A stretch of DNA of 64,000 bases. It comes from Elusimicrobiales bacterium (GTDB taxonomy: Bacteria > Elusimicrobiota > Elusimicrobia > Elusimicrobiales > UBA9959). The notes under the pieces are model-generated. The model was not told the DNA's origin. It ran no database searches and saw only the letters and a program-made list of their open reading frames with translations. This document shows, one piece after another, positions 48,984-57,748 of this stretch. The translations under genes were made by a program, and so were the position numbers. Within the stretch, counting starts at the first letter, position 1. The number at the start of each line of letters is the position of its first letter. Location of the stretch: positions 53,273-117,272 of the forward strand of contig JAQTOU010000009.1 of assembly GCA_028713125.1 (NCBI GenBank), written 5' to 3'.

Positions 48984-49430
48984 TCACGCCGCCTTGATCT
49001 TGCTGACTTTTACAATCAATAAAAAAAGCCCCAGCCGCTTTATAACTTCCGAGAATTTATCGAATTCCACCGGCTTGGTCAGGTAATTGTTGCAGCCGAG
49101 CTCATAGCAGTTGCCGATCTCTTTGGGATCGTCGGTGGTGGTGAGCATTATTACCGGGATGGTCTTAAGGCGGGGGTCGGATTTCACGCGGCGCAGCACC
49201 TCTATGCCGTCCATCTTCGGCATGCGTATGTCCAGCAGGAGAAGATAGCTTTTGCCCGTTTCAATGCCCGCGCCGGGTCCGGAGAGGAAGTCCCAGGCCT
49301 CCTTGCCGTCCTTGAAGCGCAGGAACGGGTTGCTTACCCCCGCCCTTTTGAAGCATTCCTGGACCAGCAGGGCGTGGCCGTGGTCGTCCTCAGCCAGAAG
49401 TAAAGTCAGCGCATTGCTCTCATTGTTCAT
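48984..49430 (-). CDS. Single-domain response regulator (Rcp1-like)
   Basis: A 148-residue stand-alone receiver. It has acidic pocket residues (LLLAEDDHGHALLVQ), the phospho-accepting Asp in LLLLDIRMPKMDGIEVLRR, the Thr switch in IPVIMLTTTDDPKEI and the conserved Lys in NNYLTKPVEF. The long insertion after the third helix (FLSGPGAGIETGKSY) is typical of the Rcp1 group that pairs with phytochrome-type kinases. It overlaps the preceding giant kinase by four bases, which makes that kinase its probable phosphodonor. Confidence 0.93.
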   Translation of the reverse strand: MNNESNALTLLLAEDDHGHALLVQECFKRAGVSNPFLRFKDGKEAWDFLSGPGAGIETGKSYLLLLDIRMPKMDGIEVLRRVKSDPRLKTIPVIMLTTTDDPKEIGNCYELGCNNYLTKPVEFDKFSEVIKRLGLFLLIVKVSKIKAA

Positions 49431-52400
49431 TTTTGCCCCCCTGCCGCCGGCAGCTCCAGGAAGAAGACCGACCCCTGCCCCTCTTTGGATTCAACCCTGA
49501 TGCTGCCGCCGTTCTTTTCAGCCATGTATTTCACCACGGTCAAACCTATCCCTTCCCCCTCCATCCCGGGGGTGCCTCCGCGGAAAAACAAGTCCCAGAT
49601 CCTGGGGAGGTCTTTAGCTGTTATGCCGGAGCCGTTGTCGGCCACGGCGTAGAGTATCCTGCCGTCCTTAGCTTCTCCGGTGATGCTGATCTCCAGTGCG
49701 CGGTCCCTGTCCCTGTATTTTATAGCATTTCCCAGCAGGTTGGCGAAGATCTGGCTGACGGCCGTCTGGTCCGCTCTGCACGGGGGCAGGACGCCGGTTT
49801 TTATCGAGACGCCGGCTTTTTCTCCCTGGAAGCGGACCGACTCGCTTATTTTTTTAACCAGGTCGTTCATATCCAGTATTTCCGGCTTCATCTCCACCCG
49901 GCCCAGCCTGGCGACTTTAAGGAGCGAGCTTATGAGCGAGTCCATTTTTTGCGAGCTTTCAAGAACGTATTTCAGCGCCTCCGGGATCTTCTCGGAGGCC
50001 AGGCTTGACACCGTTTCTCTGACCGCCTGCGGGAGCTTCTCCGGCGACAGGTCTTCCCGCAGTTCCTGGATATAGCGGACAAGGTTCTGGGTGAAACCCT
50101 GTATATTGACCAGCGGGCTGCGGAGGTCGTGAGTGGTGATGTAGAGGAAATTCTCCATCTCCTGCTTCCTCGCGGCAAGGTCCTGGTTGAGCCTCTGCAG
50201 TTCCAGTTCAGCCAGCCTGACCTCCGTTATATCCTGGATCAAACCGTACATCGCTGCTACTTTACCAGCCTGGTCCAGTTTAAGCTTTCCGAATCCATGC
50301 ACCCACCTCTCGGCCTTGTCGCTTTGCCGCACTATGCGGTAGCGCCGGTTGAAGTCGTTCTTCCCGGCGGAGACTTCTTCATTGAAATATTTCCGCATCC
50401 CGTCCCTGTCTTCCGGGTGTACCAGCTCGGTCCATAGTTTGAAGTTTTTCGGATAATCGCCGTCTTCTATCCCGAATATCCTTGCGAGCTGCGCGGAGCA
50501 GTCCCAGTTGTCCGCCGCCAGGTCGAAGTAATAAGAGCCCATTTTCGCCACGGTATGGGCTTCCTGCAGCTCGGCGGCGTACTTTTCGAGGGCCGCTTCC
50601 GCCTGCCTGCGCGCGGTGATGTCGGTAATGATCCCGTACCAGAGCGTGCTTCCGTCCGGCATGCGCTCGGGCCTGGCGTCGCACATGCGCCAGCGGAGGC
50701 CCTGCCGGGGCAGGACCACTCTGAATTCCCAGTGGAAGATGGAATTCTCGCGGGCGGATCCCATGATCGCATCGGAAGTGCTTTTCAGGTCGTCCGGGTG
50801 GATGCGCCCGAAGACCGGAGTGGCGTCCTCCCTTACTTCCTCCGGAGTGACTTCGTAGATGTCGTTCATCCCGGTGCTGGCGTAGGGGAAGCAGGAGCGC
50901 CCGTCGGGGTACAGCCGGTACTGGTAAACCACCCCGGGCACCATGTCTGACAGGATTCTAAGGCGCTCCTCCGCCAGCTTGCGCTCGCTTATATCCTGGA
51001 AGGTCCCCCAGAGCCTGACCGTCTTTCCTTTCCTGACCTCCGGTATCCCGATAGCGTTCACGAAGGCGCGGTTCCCTTTTGCGGTGATTATCGTAAGGAT
51101 AAGATCGAAAGGCTTCTGCTCTTCGAGCGCGGCCTTGACGGCGGCCTCGATCACCGGGCGGTCCCCGGGCGCGTAGAAATTTATGGCCGTCTGGATATCG
51201 GGCATAAAGTCGGGCGCTGTTTCATGGATGACGCGGGTTTCCCTGGACCAGGTAACTTTCATGGATGGCACATCGATGTCCCAGCCGCCTATCTTGCCGA
51301 GCTCGCCGGTCCTGTCCAGGAGGTAGAGGTTCCTTTTAATTTCCGCTTCCGCTTGTTTCTGCTCCGTGATATCAATGGTATAGCCGGCCAGGTAGGGGGC
51401 GCGGCCCTCGATCTTTATGGGGAACTTGATGGTCCGGTAAGAGCGCCCGTTCATTTCCTCCTCGACTACGACTTCTTTTCCTTCCCTCAGTATCCGCTTG
51501 TCGTCTTCCAGCATGCTCTTGGCGAGGTCGGAGGGGAAGAGTTCGTCCATGTTCTTCCCGATCAATTCCTCCATGGGCCGGCCGAGCATCTTCTCGTAGT
51601 TGAGGCTCAGATTTAGGGCCCTCAGGTCCTTGTCCTTGAAAAAGACATAGATAGGGCTGTGCTCCATGAACTCGCTGAAGACGCGCTGGCTCTCCCGCAG
51701 TTTAGTTTCAGCCAGTTTGCGCGCTGTCATATCGTTCGCCATGCTTATCACTGTGCGCCGGCCGTCTTTTATTTTTCCCAGCGGGGCCGAGCTGAAATCC
51801 CAGATCTTTTCACTGCCGTCCTTTGCTCTGATCGTATACTCGCCTTCGGCCTTCCTGTCCGTAATCCCGTAGAGTTTTTCAATATCCTCCAACACGAGGG
51901 ACCGTTTTGTCCCGTAAGCTTTCTCCGTCCAGGCGGCAATGGTCGGTATTTCCGCGTGGGCGTATCCGGACATCTCTTCCCAGGCCTTATTTACACGCAG
52001 AACCTCGCCGTCCTCGGCGTGGACTATGGCAGGGAAAGGCGACTTGTCGAATAAAGTCCTGAACCGTTCCTCGCTCTCCCGCAGCCCTTCTTCGGCCCGC
52101 TTGCGGTTGACTATTTCCCAGGACAGGTCGGCCAGCAGGGAGAGGATATCTATGTCTTTCTCATTATAATCTCCGGGTTTGTTCCCGACCCCCATTATAG
52201 AGACTATCTTCCCCTCCCGCATCACCGGCACTACCAGTTCCCTGATGAGCGGGGCGTGCCCCGCCGGCAGGCCTTTTTTGGCCGGCAGCGAGGCGTAGTC
52301 ATTATGGATGACCGGCCTGCGCTCGCGGACGCAGTCGGTCCAGACGCCGGCTTTGTCTATGCCGTAATGGGAGCCTTTCCCCTCGGCTTTGCAGTATTCC

Positions 52401-53938
52401 TTCTTGGTCCGGGTGGACCAGTTCTGCAGGGAGAGCGTTTTCTGGTCCGGCTCCACGAAGTGATAAAAACCTATAAGGCTGCCGGTGAGCTTTTCGGCTT
52501 CGTTCAGCGCTTCTTCCAGCAGTTCGTCCAGGGTGTGAGAGTCGGAGAACTGTATCAGGCGCAGCCTGGCCGAATTGACCTTCTCCGTCCTTACCCGGTC
52601 AGTTATGTCCTGGAAAAAGCCGTAGACCCTGCGGTGTTCCAGGTCCGCCTTCCCTATGACCTGGACCGAGCGCAGATTGTTTTTGGCCGTGATTATTTCC
52701 AGCTGCAGGTCAAAGCCCTCTCTTGTTTCAAGGGTGTGCCGGACCGCCCCCTCGATGATCGGCCGGGATTCCGGGGTGTAGAAATTAATTCCTTTTTCCA
52801 CATCGGGGCTGAAGGAGGGGTCAAGCTCATGGATACGGTATACTTCTTCGGTCCAGATCTGTTTGCGGGTGCCTATATCGAATTCCCAGCCGCCGACCTT
52901 GCCTAATTTCTCCGTCTCGGCCAGCAAATGCTGGCTCCTCACCAGTATTTCTTCGGCGGCCAGCCGCCTGCTTCTGAGGACGTAGTAGACCACAATGTAA
53001 AACAGGCAGGCCACCGCAAGGATAAGCGCTAACTGCAGGCGCTCCCTGGCTTTGACCGGGGCGAGCACCTCGTCCCTGTCTATCTTGGTCACGACCGCCC
53101 AGCCGGAATCCGCTATATGGCTGACCGCGCTGAAAACTTTTTCCCCCCGGTAGTCCATGCCCGAGAAAAAACCGGTATAGCCGCGGAGCGCGGCGGCGGC
53201 CGGCAGGCCGGCGTCAGACAGCGGGTGCCTGAGCTTCAGGGCCGTGCCGGTGCTGTAAACAAGTTCGTTCAGGAAGAGTACGTCTTCCCCGTCTTTGCGG
53301 ACCAGGAGAGTTTCAGCCTTTGTGTAAAGAAGCGGCTCAGCTTTGACCAGCGGGTAGAATTCAGTTTCCGGGTCAATATTTGTTACAAGCACGCAGACCG
53401 GTTTCCCGCTTCTGCCTTCGGCGGAAATGGGGCTTATCATTGCCAGCCGGGGCCTGCCGTCGAGGGCCAGGTAAAGATCGGTGAGCAGCGCCGTCCTTTC
53501 CCTGTAAGCGCGCGCGAAAGCGTCCTTGAAATATTTTCCGGCAGCCGCGGGATATCCGGGAGTGCCCGTTATGATGGTTCCGTCCGGGGACAGAAAAGCC
53601 ATCTCGGCGTACATTTTGTGCGCGGTGTGCCCCTTTAGCCAGGCGTTAAGCTGCGCGCGCCTTGACCCGGGTTTTGCTATCTCTTCTGAAAGTATCTGGC
53701 CGAGGAAAGGGTGTTCGCTCAGGCGCCGGGCCTCAGTGATGCGGCGGATCCTCCAGTCATGTATCTCGGAGTTCTTGTAATTATTTATGGTCAGGAGGCC
53801 GGAGCGGATATCAGCGACGGCCTCTTTGCGGTTATTTGCGGCTACATAAAGCCAGAGGGCCAGCGCCGACGCCAGGGTAAGCAGGAAGTAGCCGGCTTCC
53901 TTGCCGGTAAATTTACCTTTATAGTTCTGGACATCCAC
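49427..53938 (-). CDS. Giant multi-PAS/GAF sensor histidine kinase
   Basis: A 1503-residue membrane kinase. The first 330 residues form a periplasmic CACHE-like sensor between two membrane segments (YFLLTLASALALWLYVAA and LALILAVACLFYIVVYYV). Then come a PAS (about 335-455), a GAF (about 460-625) and at least five further PAS domains, ending in a HisKA domain (H near 1265 in ITTHDLRSPLVNIQG) and an ATPase domain (NLLGNAIKYRD, DNGSGITAKD, GEGIGLTVV). The first PAS (GKVGGWEFDIG...) and a later one (GKIGGWDIDVP...) are clearly duplicated. The start is a GTG at 53938 preceded by AAGGGGGG. No receiver domain is fused, but two receivers follow in the operon. Confidence 0.92.
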   Translation of the reverse strand: MDVQNYKGKFTGKEAGYFLLTLASALALWLYVAANNRKEAVADIRSGLLTINNYKNSEIHDWRIRRITEARRLSEHPFLGQILSEEIAKPGSRRAQLNAWLKGHTAHKMYAEMAFLSPDGTIITGTPGYPAAAGKYFKDAFARAYRERTALLTDLYLALDGRPRLAMISPISAEGRSGKPVCVLVTNIDPETEFYPLVKAEPLLYTKAETLLVRKDGEDVLFLNELVYSTGTALKLRHPLSDAGLPAAAALRGYTGFFSGMDYRGEKVFSAVSHIADSGWAVVTKIDRDEVLAPVKARERLQLALILAVACLFYIVVYYVLRSRRLAAEEILVRSQHLLAETEKLGKVGGWEFDIGTRKQIWTEEVYRIHELDPSFSPDVEKGINFYTPESRPIIEGAVRHTLETREGFDLQLEIITAKNNLRSVQVIGKADLEHRRVYGFFQDITDRVRTEKVNSARLRLIQFSDSHTLDELLEEALNEAEKLTGSLIGFYHFVEPDQKTLSLQNWSTRTKKEYCKAEGKGSHYGIDKAGVWTDCVRERRPVIHNDYASLPAKKGLPAGHAPLIRELVVPVMREGKIVSIMGVGNKPGDYNEKDIDILSLLADLSWEIVNRKRAEEGLRESEERFRTLFDKSPFPAIVHAEDGEVLRVNKAWEEMSGYAHAEIPTIAAWTEKAYGTKRSLVLEDIEKLYGITDRKAEGEYTIRAKDGSEKIWDFSSAPLGKIKDGRRTVISMANDMTARKLAETKLRESQRVFSEFMEHSPIYVFFKDKDLRALNLSLNYEKMLGRPMEELIGKNMDELFPSDLAKSMLEDDKRILREGKEVVVEEEMNGRSYRTIKFPIKIEGRAPYLAGYTIDITEQKQAEAEIKRNLYLLDRTGELGKIGGWDIDVPSMKVTWSRETRVIHETAPDFMPDIQTAINFYAPGDRPVIEAAVKAALEEQKPFDLILTIITAKGNRAFVNAIGIPEVRKGKTVRLWGTFQDISERKLAEERLRILSDMVPGVVYQYRLYPDGRSCFPYASTGMNDIYEVTPEEVREDATPVFGRIHPDDLKSTSDAIMGSARENSIFHWEFRVVLPRQGLRWRMCDARPERMPDGSTLWYGIITDITARRQAEAALEKYAAELQEAHTVAKMGSYYFDLAADNWDCSAQLARIFGIEDGDYPKNFKLWTELVHPEDRDGMRKYFNEEVSAGKNDFNRRYRIVRQSDKAERWVHGFGKLKLDQAGKVAAMYGLIQDITEVRLAELELQRLNQDLAARKQEMENFLYITTHDLRSPLVNIQGFTQNLVRYIQELREDLSPEKLPQAVRETVSSLASEKIPEALKYVLESSQKMDSLISSLLKVARLGRVEMKPEILDMNDLVKKISESVRFQGEKAGVSIKTGVLPPCRADQTAVSQIFANLLGNAIKYRDRDRALEISITGEAKDGRILYAVADNGSGITAKDLPRIWDLFFRGGTPGMEGEGIGLTVVKYMAEKNGGSIRVESKEGQGSVFFLELPAAGGQK

Positions 53939-54017
53939 GCGAACGTCCCCCCTTGAAAACCCTTGTCGCCGTCACAGCCTAACCCGGGCCGTAAACGGCA
54001 TTGTTCCTTAAAAAGTC

Positions 54018-54107
54018 CGGAGAGGAAGGGATTCGAACCCTTGATACGGGTTTACCCCGTATGCCGGTTTAGCAAACCGGTGCCTTCAACCGCTCGGCCA
54101 CCTCTCC
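54018..54107 (-). tRNA. tRNA-Ser (GCT)
   Basis: The minus strand folds into a class II tRNA: acceptor GGAGAGG/CCTCTCC, anticodon stem CCGGT/ACCGG with loop TTGCTAA giving GCT, a long variable arm (ATACGGG...CCCGTAT) and T arm GGGTTCGAATCCC. The discriminator is G and the following bases are GAC, so CCA is not encoded. Confidence 0.95.
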
Positions 54108-54161
54108 ATTTCCCGCGCCGGAACTCACTTCCCGGCGTTTATTCATTATATAAAAATATTG

Positions 54162-55106
54162 TCAGTTGAAAGTCTTTTTTATGCCTTCCTCAAGGGGGGT
54201 CCAGGCTGTGGAGCCGGAGGTTTTCTCCCAGAGGGCCGGGGAGGCGGTCCAGTTCGGGGCGGAGGCCTCGCGGGCTTTGTCCCGGTTCATCATGGGCTCG
54301 GCGCCGGTTATGGCGGTAACCGTCTCGTAAAGCCAGCCCACGGCGTAGACGGCCCAGGCGGGCAGCGAAAGCATGAAGGGCATTTTAACGCCCATCCCCT
54401 TGGCAAGCATGGCTATGAAGTCCTTCCAGGCGTAGGAGCGGTTCTCGCAGACGTAGAAAGTACCGCCGTCGAAGATATTGGAATAAAGGGCCGAGATAAT
54501 TGCGTTCACAAGGTCGTCGAGGTAGACGAAGCTGAACCGGCCCCCCGCCGAACCCGCGTTGACCATGACTCCCTTCCTCACCCACTCCGCGATCTTGGAG
54601 AAGCCCGAATCTTTCCTGCCGTAGATTATGGGCGGGCGCAGGATCACCAGCGAGCCGTGGAAATTCTTCAGGGCTTTCTCCCCCTCCAGCTTGCTCATGC
54701 CGTAAAAAGACACGGGCGCGTCTTTATCGGCCTCGGTCCTGGGGGCCTCCGCCGGGGACGGGCCGCCGGCCGCGAGGCTGGAGAGGTAAACGAGCTTTGT
54801 CAGCGAGGGCGTAGCGGCCGCGGCTGCCGCGAAATTAGCCGTCCCCTCGGCGTTAGCCCGCATGAAATCCTCTTTTGAGCGGCAGAAAAGCGCGGCGGCA
54901 AGATGGACCGCCATGTCGGCGCCGGCCAGGGCTTTCTTCAGGCTTTCCCTGTCCGCGAAATCTGCTTCGGCGTAGGCGGCGCCTTCCAGAGTCTCGGCCG
55001 GTTTGCGCCTGGTTATTATCCGCACCACGAAGCCTTTTTCCAGCAGGGCTTTTGAAAGCGCCCGCCCGACGAAACCCGTGCCCCCGGTAACAGCGATTGT
55101 TTTCAT
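54162..55106 (-). CDS. NAD-dependent epimerase/dehydratase (extended SDR)
   Basis: A 314-residue extended short-chain dehydrogenase. The Rossmann start is TIAVTGGTGFVGRALSKAL, with HLAAALF, the Ser of LVYLSSLAAGG and the catalytic pair YGMSK (Tyr and Lys), then ILRPPIIYGRK and FVYLDDLVNAI. It resembles the group of sugar epimerases and 3-beta-hydroxysteroid-type dehydrogenases; the substrate is not clear. It is the last gene of the TonB system operon, three bases after the neighbouring membrane protein gene, so it may have been added to it without functional link. Confidence 0.9.
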   Translation of the reverse strand: MKTIAVTGGTGFVGRALSKALLEKGFVVRIITRRKPAETLEGAAYAEADFADRESLKKALAGADMAVHLAAALFCRSKEDFMRANAEGTANFAAAAAATPSLTKLVYLSSLAAGGPSPAEAPRTEADKDAPVSFYGMSKLEGEKALKNFHGSLVILRPPIIYGRKDSGFSKIAEWVRKGVMVNAGSAGGRFSFVYLDDLVNAIISALYSNIFDGGTFYVCENRSYAWKDFIAMLAKGMGVKMPFMLSLPAWAVYAVGWLYETVTAITGAEPMMNRDKAREASAPNWTASPALWEKTSGSTAWTPLEEGIKKTFN

Positions 55107-55109
55107 AGT

Positions 55110-55529
55110 TTAATCTTCTTTAAGCTTCTTTACGGCTTTGCCCAGCTCTCTGTCGAGGCCCTTCACTCCGGCGGCCGTTTCCCGGTTAAGGTTGACGCCG
55201 AAGCGGAGCATCCCGGTATTTACCGTGTCCCGGTCCGGATATTTGCCTGCTTTCATCTTGTCGAGCACGCTCGTCCTGTCGTGCTGCGGCATGGTGGCCG
55301 CTATGGCCAGCGCCATCAGGGCGAAGGCCGCCAGGTTCACTAAAAAGCCGGCGGCGCCGCTCACCATGCTGACCAGTTTCGAGCTCGTGTTTATGAACAT
55401 GACGAAGACCGACCACACCAGGAGCGAGATCCCGAGGTAATAATTACCGAACTGCCCCGTCTCCGGGTAGGAGGCGTAAAACGCAAGGTGCAGCAGGCCT
55501 ACGGCCGTTATTTTAAGCATCAGGGTCAT
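55110..55529 (-). CDS. Membrane protein, tandem paralogue B
   Basis: A 139-residue protein with about three hydrophobic segments (LKITAVGLLHLAFYASYP, YLGISLLVWSVFVMFI, FLVNLAAFALMALAIA) and a charged tail. It shares a pattern with the adjacent 126-residue protein: a hydrophobic start with LHL, SYPxTG(Q/R)FG, a Tyr/Trp-rich second segment ending in IN, and GxYPxxR followed by G(M/L)LRFGV. The two are therefore tandem duplicates that have diverged. Neither matches a family I know. The position just after tonB in the ExbB-ExbD-TonB operon suggests an accessory part of that complex, but this is inference. Confidence 0.6.
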   Translation of the reverse strand: MTLMLKITAVGLLHLAFYASYPETGQFGNYYLGISLLVWSVFVMFINTSSKLVSMVSGAAGFLVNLAAFALMALAIAATMPQHDRTSVLDKMKAGKYPDRDTVNTGMLRFGVNLNRETAAGVKGLDRELGKAVKKLKED

Positions 55530-55906
55530 GGCAGCGGTTCCTCTTTTTGCGGCGGCAGCAGGCCCGGCGCGTCTACGCCCAGCCGCAGTAGCCCGAAATA
55601 AAGGTCTCTCTTTTCCGGGTACTGCCCGGAAGTTAATTTCAAGAGCGGGCTTTTCCCGTCCTTCTGCGGCAGGAAGGCGAAGGCGGAGAAGGCGCAGAGC
55701 AGCGCGAAGCCCGCGGCGACAGCCGCCTTCCAGGCCCCGCCGTGGTAGTTGGCCGCGCGGTTGATGAAGATCGCCCCGCCGGTCCAGAGTATCATCGAGA
55801 CATAAAGGAAGGTGAAGCCGAAGCGGCCGCTGTGCGGGTAGGAAATGAAAGCGCCGAGGTGCAGCGCGGCGGCCATAAGTATATAGAAACTTACCGGGAG
55901 GGTCAT
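55526..55906 (-). CDS. Membrane protein, tandem paralogue A
   Basis: A 126-residue protein with three hydrophobic segments (SFYILMAAALHLGAFI, FLYVSMILWTGGAIFI, AVAAGFALLCAFSAF) and a Pro-rich acidic tail. It is similar in layout to its downstream neighbour (see the SYPHSGRFG and GQYPEKRDLYFGLLRLGV segments). Its start overlaps the tonB stop by one base and its stop overlaps the next gene by four. Unknown function; conserved pairing would be expected if the two form a heteromer. Confidence 0.6.
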   Translation of the reverse strand: MTLPVSFYILMAAALHLGAFISYPHSGRFGFTFLYVSMILWTGGAIFINRAANYHGGAWKAAVAAGFALLCAFSAFAFLPQKDGKSPLLKLTSGQYPEKRDLYFGLLRLGVDAPGLLPPQKEEPLP

Positions 55907-56559
55907 TAATCCATGGCCTTGAATTCCACGTGCACCGTCAGACGGTCCTCGTAGAAATCGTCGGGGAGCGCGGCGAAGGGCGCCCCGGACTGCACGGAGC
56001 TTTCCGCGGCGCTGTCGAAAAGCCTGTTGCCGGAGCTTTTTTCCACGCTTACGCCTTTGATCGAGCCGTTCCTGTTGATGGTGAAGCGCACCGTGCAGCG
56101 CAGGCTGCCGCCCGAGGGCATCTTTTCCGTCCAGGCGGCCCAGAGGGCTTCGCGCACCTGGGTGATGTACCAGGGGTAGGGAAAGTTCGCGGAGTCCGTG
56201 GTCAGCGGCGTTCCGTTCTCGCCCGAAGAGCCGGAGACGGCCGCTTTTTCCTCGTCGAAGAGCTTCGAGCCGCTTGAAAAGATGCTGGGCTTGGGCAGGG
56301 CGCCGCCGGAGAAATCGTCGTCGTCGGCCTTTTCAGCGGGCTTCGCGGCTTTGGCGGCCAGGCCCGTTTTGGCCGCCGGGGCTTCCGGGCGGCCTTCCGC
56401 GGCGGCGGCCTTTTCCATGGTCACCACGCTGGAGGGGCCTATGAAATCCACATAGTAGGCCTCGCTGCTTTTGCGGGTGAAGGAATTGCGGGAGGCAAAA
56501 AGTACGAGCGCGAGTATGAAGGCATGGACCGAGGAGGAGTAAAGAAGGTAGGAGCGCAT
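55906..56559 (-). CDS. TonB/TolA C-terminal domain protein
   Basis: A 217-residue energy transducer. It has a single N-terminal membrane anchor (YLLYSSSVHAFILALVLFA), a linker rich in Ala, Lys and Glu (AAAAEGRPEAPAAKTGLA), and a C-terminal TonB/TolA-like domain from about residue 120 with PYPWYITQVREALWAAW, RCTVRFTINRNGSIKGVSV and FDSAAESSVQ. It links proton-motive force from ExbB/ExbD to outer-membrane receptors such as the one at 9985-11769, or acts as a TolA analogue. The linker is much shorter than that of TolA from Escherichia coli. Confidence 0.88.
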   Translation of the reverse strand: MRSYLLYSSSVHAFILALVLFASRNSFTRKSSEAYYVDFIGPSSVVTMEKAAAAEGRPEAPAAKTGLAAKAAKPAEKADDDDFSGGALPKPSIFSSGSKLFDEEKAAVSGSSGENGTPLTTDSANFPYPWYITQVREALWAAWTEKMPSGGSLRCTVRFTINRNGSIKGVSVEKSSGNRLFDSAAESSVQSGAPFAALPDDFYEDRLTVHVEFKAMD

Positions 56560-56567
56560 CCTGTGGC

Positions 56568-56975
56568 CTAGTCTTCCGGCTTTACCGCTATGCCGATCTT
56601 TCCGGCCCCGAGTTTCTTCGCGGCGTCGAAGACCGCGACGACGCGCTCCACGGGCACGCTTTTGTCGGCTTCCACGAGCACGGTCTTTTTATAGGCCTTG
56701 GCGAAGCGCAGCTTAAGCTCCTCGTCGAGGCGGCTGAACCGGACGCGCTTGCCGTCCATGGTCATCGCCCCGTCGGCCGCCAGCTGCACTTTCAGCACGT
56801 CCTCGTCCCCGCCCTTGGTCCCGCTTGAGGCCTTGGGCAGGTTTACCTGTATCTGGGACTGCACCAGGAAGGGCGTGATCACCATGAAGATGATGAGCAG
56901 GATGAGGGAAATGTCGATGAGCGGGATCATGTTGATCTCCGCCACTATCCGGTGTTTGCCTGAATGGACTCTCAT
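56568..56975 (-). CDS. Biopolymer transport protein ExbD/TolR
   Basis: A 135-residue inner-membrane protein with one anchor (INMIPLIDISLILLIIFMVI, carrying the functional Asp) and a periplasmic domain (QIQVNLPKASSG to the C-terminus). The DVLKVQLAADGAMTMDGKRV and VLVEADKSVPVERVV segments match ExbD/TolR. It forms the proton-driven motor with ExbB. The frame ends nine bases before the tonB ATG. The 5' end of the gene reads MRVHSGKHRIVAEINMIP, a short cytoplasmic leader as in the family. Confidence 0.93.
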   Translation of the reverse strand: MRVHSGKHRIVAEINMIPLIDISLILLIIFMVITPFLVQSQIQVNLPKASSGTKGGDEDVLKVQLAADGAMTMDGKRVRFSRLDEELKLRFAKAYKKTVLVEADKSVPVERVVAVFDAAKKLGAGKIGIAVKPED

Positions 56976-56994
56976 AATTTAGCGCGGGCCGGGC

Positions 56995-57624
56995 TCAGGA
57001 TACCGCGGAAATGTCGCGGGCGACGGAGCGGTCTATCACCTGCTCCGTGACCCAGTTCATCTCGCTGGAGAAATCGTTGGCCTTGTGCGCGAAATAGTTG
57101 TAGGCGACGATCGCGGGCACGGCCACGAACAGCCCGGCGGCCGTGTTCACCAGCGCCTCGGCTATGCCCATGGCTACCACGGAAGGGCCGGCGCCGGCGT
57201 ACATCGACAGGTCCCTGAAAGCGCGGATGACGCCTATGACCGTGCCGAAGAGGCCGATGAAAGGGCTGATGCTGCCGATTGTGGCTATCGCGGTCAGGCT
57301 TTTCCCCATCCTGGAGACGTGCCACTCCACGGCCTTCTCCGCCAGTTCCCTCTTTTCCAGGGGATTGCCGTAATGCGCCATGACCTTGTGGATTATGTCG
57401 CCGGCCGGGTTCTTGGATTTGGCGCACAGGTCGGAGATCTGCTTCATCTCGCCGGTCCTGAGCAGGGCGTGGATCTTGTGCAGCAGGTCCTCCATGCCGC
57501 TGAAGGTGCGCTTGTAAACCGTCCAGCGCTCCCAGATCAGGGCTATGGAATAAATGGAAAGGCCGGCGAGCAGGAAAAGTATCGGGCCGCCGGCTATTAT
57601 AAGTTGTTTGAATGTAATGTTCAT
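56995..57624 (-). CDS. MotA/TolQ/ExbB proton channel protein
   Basis: A 209-residue inner-membrane protein. It shows an N-terminal segment (LIIAGGPILFLLAGLSIYSIAL), a cytoplasmic part, and the conserved IATIGSISPFIGLFGTVIGVIRAF and ALVNTAAGLFVAVPAIVAYNY segments that form the proton channel of ExbB/TolQ. The start is the ATG at 57624 (57627 is equally possible), preceded by GGGGAG; a longer frame from 57663 adds a non-family leader. It heads the operon exbB-exbD-tonB plus two small membrane proteins and a dehydrogenase. A TATAAT lies at 57655-57660. Confidence 0.94.
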   Translation of the reverse strand: MNITFKQLIIAGGPILFLLAGLSIYSIALIWERWTVYKRTFSGMEDLLHKIHALLRTGEMKQISDLCAKSKNPAGDIIHKVMAHYGNPLEKRELAEKAVEWHVSRMGKSLTAIATIGSISPFIGLFGTVIGVIRAFRDLSMYAGAGPSVVAMGIAEALVNTAAGLFVAVPAIVAYNYFAHKANDFSSEMNWVTEQVIDRSVARDISAVS

Positions 57625-57748
57625 CATGCTCCCCGGTGCGTTAAATGTAAAATAATTATACAAATTAGAGCGGGGAAAATGGGTAAAACGCTGACGGCCG
57701 GCAGACGGTTTCGCGCTTTCGCGCGAACCGGCCGGCGGCCGCGGCAGG

